Source: Pseudomonadota bacterium
Lineage (GTDB): Bacteria; Pseudomonadota; Gammaproteobacteria; Steroidobacterales; Steroidobacteraceae
Direction of reading: 5' to 3'
Assembly (NCBI GenBank): GCA_021850555.1
Contig: JAJZLX010000035.1
Span: forward strand, 1-26,715
DNA: 26,715 bases
The notes below the pieces were generated by a model, which searched no databases, was not told where the DNA came from, and was given only the letters and a program-made list of their open reading frames with translations. The position numbers and the translations under genes were made by a program. Positions 15,557-21,507 of the stretch are shown one piece after another. The first letter of the stretch is position 1. Each line of letters opens with the position of its first letter.

Positions 15557-15807
15557 TCGAGGCGCGCCGAAATTACTCGCGCCGGATGAGCCGGAAGCAG
15601 ACGTGCGCTGTGGCGAAAAGCAGGCACGAGCCGTACACGATGAGCGTGGCGCAGGTCGTCGCGGCGAGGCAAACGAGCTTCCGGGGAGCTTCGGGAGCAG
15701 TCTTTCCAGCTCGTGCAAGCCTGCCCCAATAAGTCCTCCTCGCGACAGCCGCCGGCCGGCGCGCCCCCCCCAAGCGGGCAAAAGGCGCCCCGGCAGCAGG
15801 CGTACGA
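15557..15807. other. Gap after the HxlR-type gene with a cryptic hydrophobic frame
   Basis: No clear gene. On the minus strand a frame ending near 15573 encodes a membrane-like segment (KLVCLAATTCATLIVYGSCL, then LFATAHVCFRLIRRE). A strong GAGGAGGA lies about 110-120 bp upstream of that segment near 15735, but no ATG, GTG or TTG in that frame follows it. It may be a decayed small membrane-protein gene or chance. Confidence 0.35.
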
Positions 15808-16026
15808 TCAGGCCCGCGCTCTGCGCAGAGTATCGAGCAGCCCCGCCGCCCCACCGGCCAGCGAGCCTACGACTTGACCTGCGGCGGTCAGCGTCCCCAC
15901 GGCGCCGAAGATCGGCAGAACCGTGAGCAGCGCGACCCCGGCTGTGGCGCCCAGTGCTACGTTCTTGAACAGATCTACGAGTTTCATCTTCCACCTTGAG
16001 TCCGCGACTGCGGGAACCTTGCTCAT
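15808..16026 (-). CDS. Small hydrophobic protein, unknown function
   Basis: The frame encodes 72 residues from the ATG at 16026, or 59 from the ATG at 15987 (MKLVDLFKNVALGATAGVAL). Both starts have good upstream purine boxes: GGAG for the first and AAGGTGG for the second. After a short amphipathic start the protein is almost wholly hydrophobic and rich in Gly and Ala, with two possible membrane segments (VALLTVLPIFGAVGTLTAAG and VVGSLAGGAAGLLD) and a basic tail TLRRARA. I do not recognise a family. The composition would fit a small inner-membrane protein. It is divergent from the sterol desaturase-type gene across 205 bp. Confidence 0.55.
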   Translation of the reverse strand: MSKVPAVADSRWKMKLVDLFKNVALGATAGVALLTVLPIFGAVGTLTAAGQVVGSLAGGAAGLLDTLRRARA

Positions 16027-16056
16027 TCTAGGCTCCAGCGTGGCGAGCGGAGCAAT

Positions 16057-16077
16057 CCCGATGGGGCCGCGATCGGG
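16057..16077. repeat. Inverted repeat in the divergent region 16027-16231
   Basis: CCCGAT and ATCGGG are perfect 6-bp arms around a 9-nt loop. It lies about 30 bp upstream of the small hydrophobic gene. Its role is unknown. Confidence 0.35.
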
Positions 16078-16100
16078 AGCATCGACAGATGCCAGGGCAT

Positions 16101-16139
16101 AATTTACAATAATTTCATTTGGTTACAGCGCAATTTACA
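16101..16139. promoter_or_regulatory. AT-rich element with two AATTTACA copies
   Basis: AATTTACA occurs at 16101-16108 and 16132-16139, 31 bp apart or about three helical turns, in an AT-rich patch with GGTTACAG between them. The patch lies between divergent genes, so promoter or regulator sites are plausible. No consensus -35/-10 pair is convincing. Confidence 0.35.
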
Positions 16140-16231
16140 GACGGCTCATTGGGCGTGCTCTGCCTTGGCAATGACGCCATCGCGCTCCCCGCCTATCATC
16201 AGAGATCCTCAGCGGCCTGGAGAACTCAGCC

Positions 16232-17089
16232 GTGATCCTCGACGCGTTCATCTCCAGCCATGCGAGCGCCATCCGCCTGGGAAGCTTCCTCGGTGTCTTC
16301 GCCCTCATGGCGCTGTGGGAAATGCTCTCGCCGCGCCGGCCTCGCAGCACATCCAGACGGGCGCGCTGGACCGGGAACCTGGAACTCCTCGTCCTGAACA
16401 GCCTGCTGCTGCGCCTCATCTTCCCGGCCGCCGCGGTGGGCGCGGCGGTATTCGCCACGGCTCACGGCTGGGGGCTGCTCGGACTGGCGCATCTTTCCAC
16501 CGCGCTGACCGTTGTGATAGCCGTCGTTGCGCTCGATCTCACCATCTACCTGCAGCACGTCATGCTGCACGCCGTGCCGATGTTGTGGCGGCTTCACCGG
16601 GTGCATCATGCCGATCTCGATCTCGATGTCACCACGGGCTTGCGCTTTCACCCGCTCGAGATCCTCCTGTCCCTGCTCATCAAGCTCGCGGCCATCGTAC
16701 TGCTCGGCGCGCCGGCGGTCTCGGTGGTGATCTTCGAGGTGCTGCTCAACGCTACCTCGATGTTCAATCACGGCAACGTGCGCCTGCCGGCCGCAGCCGA
16801 CCGGCTGCTGCGCTGGCTCATCGTCACGCCGGACATGCACCGCGTGCATCACTCCATCGAGGACGACGAGACCAACAGCAACTTCGGGTTCAACCTGCCA
16901 TGGTGGGACCGGCTGTTCGGAACCTACCGCCCTCAGCCGCGTGCCGGCCACGACGCCGTGACCCTGGGCATCCGCACCTTCAGACGTCCCGGGGTATGCG
17001 CGGGGCTGCCCGGCATGCTCGCCATACCGTTCATCGGCGACGCCGCCGGCTACGCGATCAATCGCCGCTCATGGGGACCCTCTGCATGA
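16232..17089 (+). CDS. Fatty acid hydroxylase / sterol desaturase superfamily protein
   Basis: This 285-residue integral membrane protein carries the histidine clusters of the di-iron hydroxylase superfamily: HVMLH at residues 109-113, HRVHH at 122-126, FNHGN further on, and MHRVHH ending at about residue 207. Hydrophobic segments surround these boxes (LGSFLGVFALMALWE and LTVVIAVVALDLTIYL, for example). Members use O2 and iron to hydroxylate or desaturate lipids. The substrate here is unknown. The GTG at 16232 has GGAG about 9 bp upstream. The stop overlaps the ATG of the following TVP38-type gene in ATGA, so the two are translationally coupled and likely share a membrane-lipid role. Confidence 0.9.
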   Translation: MILDAFISSHASAIRLGSFLGVFALMALWEMLSPRRPRSTSRRARWTGNLELLVLNSLLLRLIFPAAAVGAAVFATAHGWGLLGLAHLSTALTVVIAVVALDLTIYLQHVMLHAVPMLWRLHRVHHADLDLDVTTGLRFHPLEILLSLLIKLAAIVLLGAPAVSVVIFEVLLNATSMFNHGNVRLPAAADRLLRWLIVTPDMHRVHHSIEDDETNSNFGFNLPWWDRLFGTYRPQPRAGHDAVTLGIRTFRRPGVCAGLPGMLAIPFIGDAAGYAINRRSWGPSA

Positions 17090-17760
17090 AGCCTGCAGCC
17101 GCGAAGTGGATCCGCATTGGCCTGCTCGGCCTGCTCGGCGGCCTGGGGCTGTGGGCCTACCTGCATCGGGGCGAGCTCGACCCTCATGCTCTGGCGCGGG
17201 CGGTGCATGCAGCAGGCTTCTGGGCGCCGCTCGCGTTCATGGCCCTATATGCCGTGGCGACGGTGGCTCTCGTGCCCGGGTCGGTGCTCACCCTGGCCGG
17301 CGGGGCGCTGTTCGGGCCGCTCGCGGGCACCCTCTACAACCTGACCGGCGCGACCCTCGGGGCAACAGGGGCGTTTCTCGCCTCCCGCCACCTGGCGGCG
17401 GATTGGGTACGCCGGCGCGTCGGGGGCCGGGCCGAGCAGATCGTCCAGGGCGTCGAGCGGGAGGACTGGCGATTCGTGGCGTTCGTTCGCCTGGTGCCGC
17501 TGATTCCCTTCAATTTGCTCAACTACGCCCTCGGGCTGACCCGCATCCGGGTATCGCGCTACATCATCGCCTCGTATCTCGCCATGCTCCCGGGGACGCT
17601 CGCCTACACCTATCTCGGTTATGCCGGGCGCGAAGCGGCCACCGGCAGAGCAGATCTCGTGCGCAAGGCGCTGCTGGCGCTCGCACTGCTCGCCGCCGCG
17701 GCGCTCCTGCCGCGTCTGGTGCGCCGCTGGCGCGCTGCGGGACATCCGCCGGCCCTTTGA
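17086..17760 (+). CDS. TVP38/TMEM64 (DedA-like) membrane protein
   Basis: This 224-residue polytopic inner-membrane protein has an N-terminal anchor (WIRIGLLGLLGGLGLWAYL), then PLAFMALYAVATVALVPGSV with LTLAGGALFGPLAGTLYNL and the family motif FVRLVPLIPFNLLNYALGLT. It ends with LLALALLAAAALLP and a basic tail. The SNARE-associated/VTT domain family is linked to lipid scrambling and undecaprenyl-phosphate or membrane homeostasis; the exact role here is unknown. I start at 17086, the ATG that overlaps the upstream stop; an in-frame ATG 15 bp earlier is possible. It converges with the GT2 gene 13 bp downstream. Confidence 0.9.
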   Translation: MKPAAAKWIRIGLLGLLGGLGLWAYLHRGELDPHALARAVHAAGFWAPLAFMALYAVATVALVPGSVLTLAGGALFGPLAGTLYNLTGATLGATGAFLASRHLAADWVRRRVGGRAEQIVQGVEREDWRFVAFVRLVPLIPFNLLNYALGLTRIRVSRYIIASYLAMLPGTLAYTYLGYAGREAATGRADLVRKALLALALLAAAALLPRLVRRWRAAGHPPAL

Positions 17761-17773
17761 GGAGCGCGTCCCC

Positions 17774-18547
17774 TCAATCCGGCAGCCCGCGGCTGCGGAT
17801 ATAGAGGTGCAGGTATTTGCGGCGCACGTAATTGGACTCCACCAGCGCAAAAACCATCCCGCGCCAGCCGTCGAGAAAGCCCAGCCGCAGCACGTACCCG
17901 CGGAGGAACCGCCACGCGGGATTCACCAGCACCTTGCCGAGCCCGCAGCGCTTGCCGCGCGTATCGAGCGCGGCGGCCATCAGCAAGGCATAGCGCTGCA
18001 TGCGCAGGAGATGATCGGAGAGGCTGCGGTAGGAGAGATGCTCGAGGTGCCCATGCAGGCGCCCGACCGGCCCCTCGATACGCGTGTTCTCGTGGATCTC
18101 CTCGCCCGCCCAGCGGCCGCGCCGCCGGTCGAACAGGCGCACCAGCCGGTCGGGATAGGCGTTGCCGTGGCGAAGGAAGCGGCCGAAGTACTCGGTGATG
18201 CGCGGGATCGACCAGCCGGCGGAGCCCTCGAAGCCGGCGCCGCGCAGCCGCTCGATCTCCGTGCGCAGCTGCGCGCTCACGCGCTCATCGGCGTCCACGC
18301 ACAACACCCAATCATTGCTCGCAGCCTCCACCGCGAACTGTTTCTGCGAGCGATAGCCCGGCCAGTCACGCTCGATCACCCGCGCACCGAGCGCCGCGGC
18401 CCGGGCGCGCGTCTCATCGGTGGAATGCGAGTCCACGACGAGCACCTCATCGCAGAAGCTCACCGAGCGCACGCACGCCTCGATGCGATCCTGCTCGTTG
18501 TAGGTAATGATGCAGGCCGACAGGCCGCAACGATCAGCCACGCTCAC
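17774..18547 (-). CDS. Family 2 glycosyltransferase, WaaE/KdtX-like
   Basis: This 257-residue GT-A enzyme opens with LSACIITYNEQDRIEACVRS, the nucleotide-sugar-binding strand, then VLVVDSHSTDETRARAAALG. The DxD-like metal site is VLCVDADERV (residues 85-89), and EIHENTRIEGPVGRL is also typical. This pattern is that of WaaE-like beta-1,4-glucosyltransferases, which add glucose to the LPS inner core. The C-terminal RGYVLRLGFLDGWRGMVFAL part resembles the membrane-associating tail of this group. The sugar and acceptor are inferred. It is the most downstream gene of the minus-strand envelope segment. Confidence 0.88.
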   Translation of the reverse strand: MSVADRCGLSACIITYNEQDRIEACVRSVSFCDEVLVVDSHSTDETRARAAALGARVIERDWPGYRSQKQFAVEAASNDWVLCVDADERVSAQLRTEIERLRGAGFEGSAGWSIPRITEYFGRFLRHGNAYPDRLVRLFDRRRGRWAGEEIHENTRIEGPVGRLHGHLEHLSYRSLSDHLLRMQRYALLMAAALDTRGKRCGLGKVLVNPAWRFLRGYVLRLGFLDGWRGMVFALVESNYVRRKYLHLYIRSRGLPD

Positions 18548-18592
18548 CTCGCCCGGACCCGGCAGGTCCGCCGCGCTCCGAAACGAGGCAGT

Positions 18593-18790
18593 CTATACGC
18601 ATTTGGCGATCCCGGGAGCCTGCCGCCGGAATCCTCGCGCGACATCCGGATCGCCGCTGTTCGGCCCATCCATGAGGTCGCCCATGGAGGAGACATACCG
18701 CCAGTGCAGCGCCACCCCGAACGGCCCGTTGGCATAGCCAAGCATGGTGTTCTCTTTCCGCTCCGGGTGCGACAGATCCGGGATGCTCGA
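18593..18790 (-). pseudogene. Remnant of a TonB-dependent receptor C-terminal region
   Basis: The frame reads SSIPDLSHPERKENTMLGYA followed by NGPFGVALHWRYVSSMGD and DPDVARG. The pattern 'P.w...........Y..GPFgv.l.wRY..sm.D' is what the late beta-strands of TonB-dependent receptors look like, where 'GvPAvsYFDL' normally follows. Here the frame ends soon after, while an adjacent frame near 18630 reads RIPAAG, suggesting a frameshift. Only about 65 codons survive between two intact genes. An ATG at 18745 would allow a 50-residue peptide, but coding-like sequence continues above it. The identification is by motif memory only. Confidence 0.45.
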
Positions 18791-18803
18791 GCCGGCGGCG
18801 GCG

Positions 18804-19457
18804 CTATTGCCGCGCGGTGAACAATCGATCGGCGACGAACGGGTTGGCGCGCCGCTCGGCACCGAAGGTCGAAGCCGGTCCATGGCCCGGTACGAAACGC
18901 ACGTCATCCCCCAGAGGAAAGAGCCGCTCCCGGATGGAGTGAATCAGAGTTTGAAAATCCCCGCGAGGGAAGTCGGTCCGCCCGATCGATCCTGCGAACA
19001 ACACGTCACCCACCCACGCGCAGCGCTGCGCTCGATGGAAGAACACCACATGCCCGGGAGTGTGGCCTGGACAGTGCAGGACCTCGAGCGTCTCATCGCC
19101 GACGGTGACGCGATCGCCGTCCTCGAGCCAGCGATCGGGCTCGAAGCGCTCGGCCGGCGGAAAGCCGAACTGCGCCGCCTGCACGGGCAGCGCCTCGATC
19201 CAGAACCGGTCCTCACGCTGCGGCCCCTCAACCGGCAATCCCCGCTCGCGAGACAGCTGCGCGGTGGCCGCGCAATGATCCAGGTGTGCATGCGTGAGCA
19301 GGATCTTGGTGAGCACGAGCCCGCGCCGATCAGCCTCGCTCAGCACTCGATCGAGATCCCCGCCCGGATCGATGACCGCTGCACGACTCTGCTCGTCCCA
19401 CACGAGCGAGCAGTTCTGTTGGAACGGGGTGACGGGAATGACGAGCGAGTGCAGCAC
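18804..19457 (-). CDS. MBL-fold metallo-hydrolase, glyoxalase II-like (YcbL type)
   Basis: This 217-residue cytoplasmic hydrolase has the metallo-beta-lactamase metal motifs: THAHLDH at residues 55-61, CPGHTPGHVVFF (third His ligand), GDVLFAGSIGRTD (bridging Asp) and FVPGHGPAST near the end. Its length and the IGRTDFPRGD block match the short glyoxalase II-like group, which lacks the C-terminal helical domain of classical GloB. It probably hydrolyses a thioester such as S-lactoylglutathione. I chose the GTG at 19457 because LHSLVIPVTPFQQNC is the family's usual beginning and TGAGGG precedes it. It begins 8 bp past the stop of the GT9 gene. Confidence 0.88.
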   Translation of the reverse strand: MLHSLVIPVTPFQQNCSLVWDEQSRAAVIDPGGDLDRVLSEADRRGLVLTKILLTHAHLDHCAATAQLSRERGLPVEGPQREDRFWIEALPVQAAQFGFPPAERFEPDRWLEDGDRVTVGDETLEVLHCPGHTPGHVVFFHRAQRCAWVGDVLFAGSIGRTDFPRGDFQTLIHSIRERLFPLGDDVRFVPGHGPASTFGAERRANPFVADRLFTARQ

Positions 19458-19464
19458 GCGGCCC

Positions 19465-20499
19465 TCAGGAAAGGAGCTCGGCGACCCGCTCGGACACCGA
19501 GTCCGGGTCGTCGTCACGGGCGGTTACGGCGCAGCTCTTGCCCCGCCGCGGCGCGTAGAGCGCCGGCTGCGTCACTTTGAACAGGCCCACGGTGAGGGTA
19601 TCCGTCGCGGCGCCGAGGTGCATCAGGCCGGAATCGGCGCACACGAAGCAGCTCGCCGCCTCGATCACCGCAGCCACCTGCCGCACGTGGTGCGAGGCAT
19701 AGCCCGGCAGTTGCGGCAGTGAGGCGGTCCCGCCGGGAGGGCGGATCTCGATGATCCGCACGCCGGGCAAGCGCCGCTCGAGCCCCTGGATCATATGTCG
19801 CCACCACTCGAGCGCAAAGCGCTTGGCGCCGGTGGCATGCGTGGCCACCGCCACCACGGGAGCTGAATGGCCCTCACCGGTCAACCGCGCGAGCTGCTCC
19901 TTCCCGAATGCACGCTCCGCTTGGGTCAACCGGATGCTGAGCTTCGCATCATCCACGCCGGCGGCCTCAACATCGAGATCGAGCACAGCTCGGCGCAGCA
20001 GGTACACGGGGTAGGCGCCCATGTGCCGCGGAGCCCCCTTGAAGGGAATGCTCACATCGACGCCCCGGCGCTTGCGCGGGTTGATGAAGCCGACCTTCGC
20101 CCTTGCGCAGAGCCGTCGGGTGAGGAAACGGGATGTCCAGGAGTTCGGGCTCGGATCGAGGATGACGTCATACCGGATCCGGCGCACGCGCAACAGGGTG
20201 AGCAGATACCTGAGCGGATGGCGCACACCGCGCAATGGCAGCTGATGCACCCGACGCACCCCGGAGAATGCCTGAAAGACCTCATGCGCCGCGGGACACC
20301 CGGACAGCACCTCCACGCGGGCATTGGGCAATGTGGCCTCGATCTCCTCGACGAGCGGTGTCATCAGCAAGGTATTGCCGAGACGCGTATTGGGGCGGCA
20401 GATCAGGATGGAGGGGCCCGCACCTGCATCCTGGAGGACGCCGGGTCTGTCTCGGGCGGGAAGCGGTTCGGCCGGCGGCATTCGCCCATTTTGAACCAT
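19465..20499 (-). CDS. Family 9 glycosyltransferase (heptosyltransferase-like)
   Basis: This 344-residue GT-B enzyme resembles LPS core heptosyltransferases. ILICRPNTRLGNTLLMTPLV starts the N-terminal Rossmann domain at about residue 31; the usual R-x-x-x-x-GD is replaced by RLGN. FVCADSGLMHLGAATDTLTV is the GT9 signature near the C-terminus, with ATDTLTVGLFKVTQPALYAP following. VGFINPRKRRGVDVS is also in keeping with ADP-heptose enzymes. The first 30 residues are a low-complexity extension, so an internal start is possible. It is immediately upstream of the MBL gene on the same strand. Confidence 0.88.
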   Translation of the reverse strand: MVQNGRMPPAEPLPARDRPGVLQDAGAGPSILICRPNTRLGNTLLMTPLVEEIEATLPNARVEVLSGCPAAHEVFQAFSGVRRVHQLPLRGVRHPLRYLLTLLRVRRIRYDVILDPSPNSWTSRFLTRRLCARAKVGFINPRKRRGVDVSIPFKGAPRHMGAYPVYLLRRAVLDLDVEAAGVDDAKLSIRLTQAERAFGKEQLARLTGEGHSAPVVAVATHATGAKRFALEWWRHMIQGLERRLPGVRIIEIRPPGGTASLPQLPGYASHHVRQVAAVIEAASCFVCADSGLMHLGAATDTLTVGLFKVTQPALYAPRRGKSCAVTARDDDPDSVSERVAELLS

Positions 20500-20559
20500 G
20501 TCCCCGGCCCGGAACAGGGGAACACACCGCTCACGGCCTTCATCCGGCGCGCACAGCCC

Positions 20560-21453
20560 TCACCGGGAGGGATTTCGCACGCTGTAACCGCGAGCGTTAA
20601 GACAGGCGCTCATCGCGCGCCGATAGTCATTTCGCGAGGCCGGGGAGGCATGCGCGTCCTGTGCCGGATTGATCGGATTGAAGCCGCTCTGGGACACGGC
20701 CCACTCGTTGCAAGCGTACTGATCGTTGGCCGTCTGCTGCTTGCTTTGGCCCTTGAGCGGGATGACCCGCAGACTGAGCACGCCGGCGCCCTGGCCCGCC
20801 GCTCCCGGCGAGCTCGCCGCGCGGGCCGAGGCTGGTGCACGCGCCGCGATCGGCGGCGGATCGGCCACTACGTAGCCGTCGTAGGAAGGACTCCAGAGGT
20901 AATAGACCCGATTGACGTAGTAGTACGGGACATTGCCGAACCAGATCGTGACGGCTCCGTAGGGCACGGTCGGCAGCATCCACGGATAATTCCAGTCATA
21001 GTTGACTGGCGGCCAGTACGTCCCGTCCCAGTCTCCGCCGGCCCACATCCCGCCTGACCAATAGCGATCGTCCCAGCCGCCGCGCCAGCGGCCGTCCCAA
21101 TTGCCCTCCCGCCAATGATCGCCATGCCAGTCGCCCGTGTGCCAATGACCGTCACCGCCGCCGTGCCAATTGCCGTGCGGCCGGAATCCCGCATGCCAGT
21201 GGCCCCCGCGCCACGCCCGGACCGGCCCGTGCCCACCGGCAAAACCGCGTGCGGGGGGATGGGCGGCGAAATGTCCGCCGCCGAAGTGCCCACCGGCAAA
21301 ACCGCGTGCGGGGGGATGGGCGGCGAAATGTCCGCCGAAATGTACCGGGTGCGGTGGGTCCGCGGCGGCGATCGAGGGCAGCACGCACCCGAGACACGCC
21401 GAGGCCGCGAGCACGACGAGCGACCGTACTCTACATGGTCGTGTTCTTGACAT
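20560..21453 (-). CDS. Secreted His/Gly/Trp-rich protein, DUF6515-like
   Basis: This 297-residue protein has a Sec signal ending near VLPSIAAADPPH (about residue 31). The next 100 residues are rich in His, Gly and Trp (GGHWHAGF, GHWHTGDWHGDHW), followed by the block AVTIWFGNVPYYYVNRVYYL with SPSYDGYVVADPP. The C-terminal box DQYACNEWAVSQSGFNP...DYRRAMSACLNARGYSV holds two cysteines and is shared with DUF6515/glycine-zipper periplasmic proteins. The function is unknown; the His-rich part could bind metal. AGGAGG 5 bp before the ATG at 21453 fixes the start. Two identical 50-bp copies with 57-bp period lie inside it. Confidence 0.8.
   Translation of the reverse strand: MSRTRPCRVRSLVVLAASACLGCVLPSIAAADPPHPVHFGGHFAAHPPARGFAGGHFGGGHFAAHPPARGFAGGHGPVRAWRGGHWHAGFRPHGNWHGGGDGHWHTGDWHGDHWREGNWDGRWRGGWDDRYWSGGMWAGGDWDGTYWPPVNYDWNYPWMLPTVPYGAVTIWFGNVPYYYVNRVYYLWSPSYDGYVVADPPPIAARAPASARAASSPGAAGQGAGVLSLRVIPLKGQSKQQTANDQYACNEWAVSQSGFNPINPAQDAHASPASRNDYRRAMSACLNARGYSVRNPSR
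21231..21337. repeat. In-frame 57-bp period tandem repeat in the His/Gly-rich gene
   Basis: A 50-bp block at 21231-21280 recurs without change at 21288-21337, giving a 57-bp or 19-codon period. It encodes two copies of GGHFAAHPPARGFAGGH. The perfect identity at DNA level suggests a recent duplication. Confidence 0.9.
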
Positions 21454-21507
21454 AGTGTCCTCCTGCAAGCGGCGCCTCCGAATTAGACTGCCCAGGCCGC
21501 CCCCCGT

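Noticed and set aside
16165..17085. Long N-terminal extension of the TVP38-type frame
   Set aside because: The extension is the sterol desaturase-type gene read in another frame. The ATG at 17086 overlapping the upstream stop is the sound start.
18544..18741. 65-codon minus-strand frame overlapping the GT2 start
   Set aside because: Its composition is low-information and Arg-rich. The neighbouring frame carries the receptor-like sequence instead.
21231..21337. Possible CRISPR-like repeat
   Set aside because: Only two copies, with a 7-bp interval, in frame inside a protein-coding gene.
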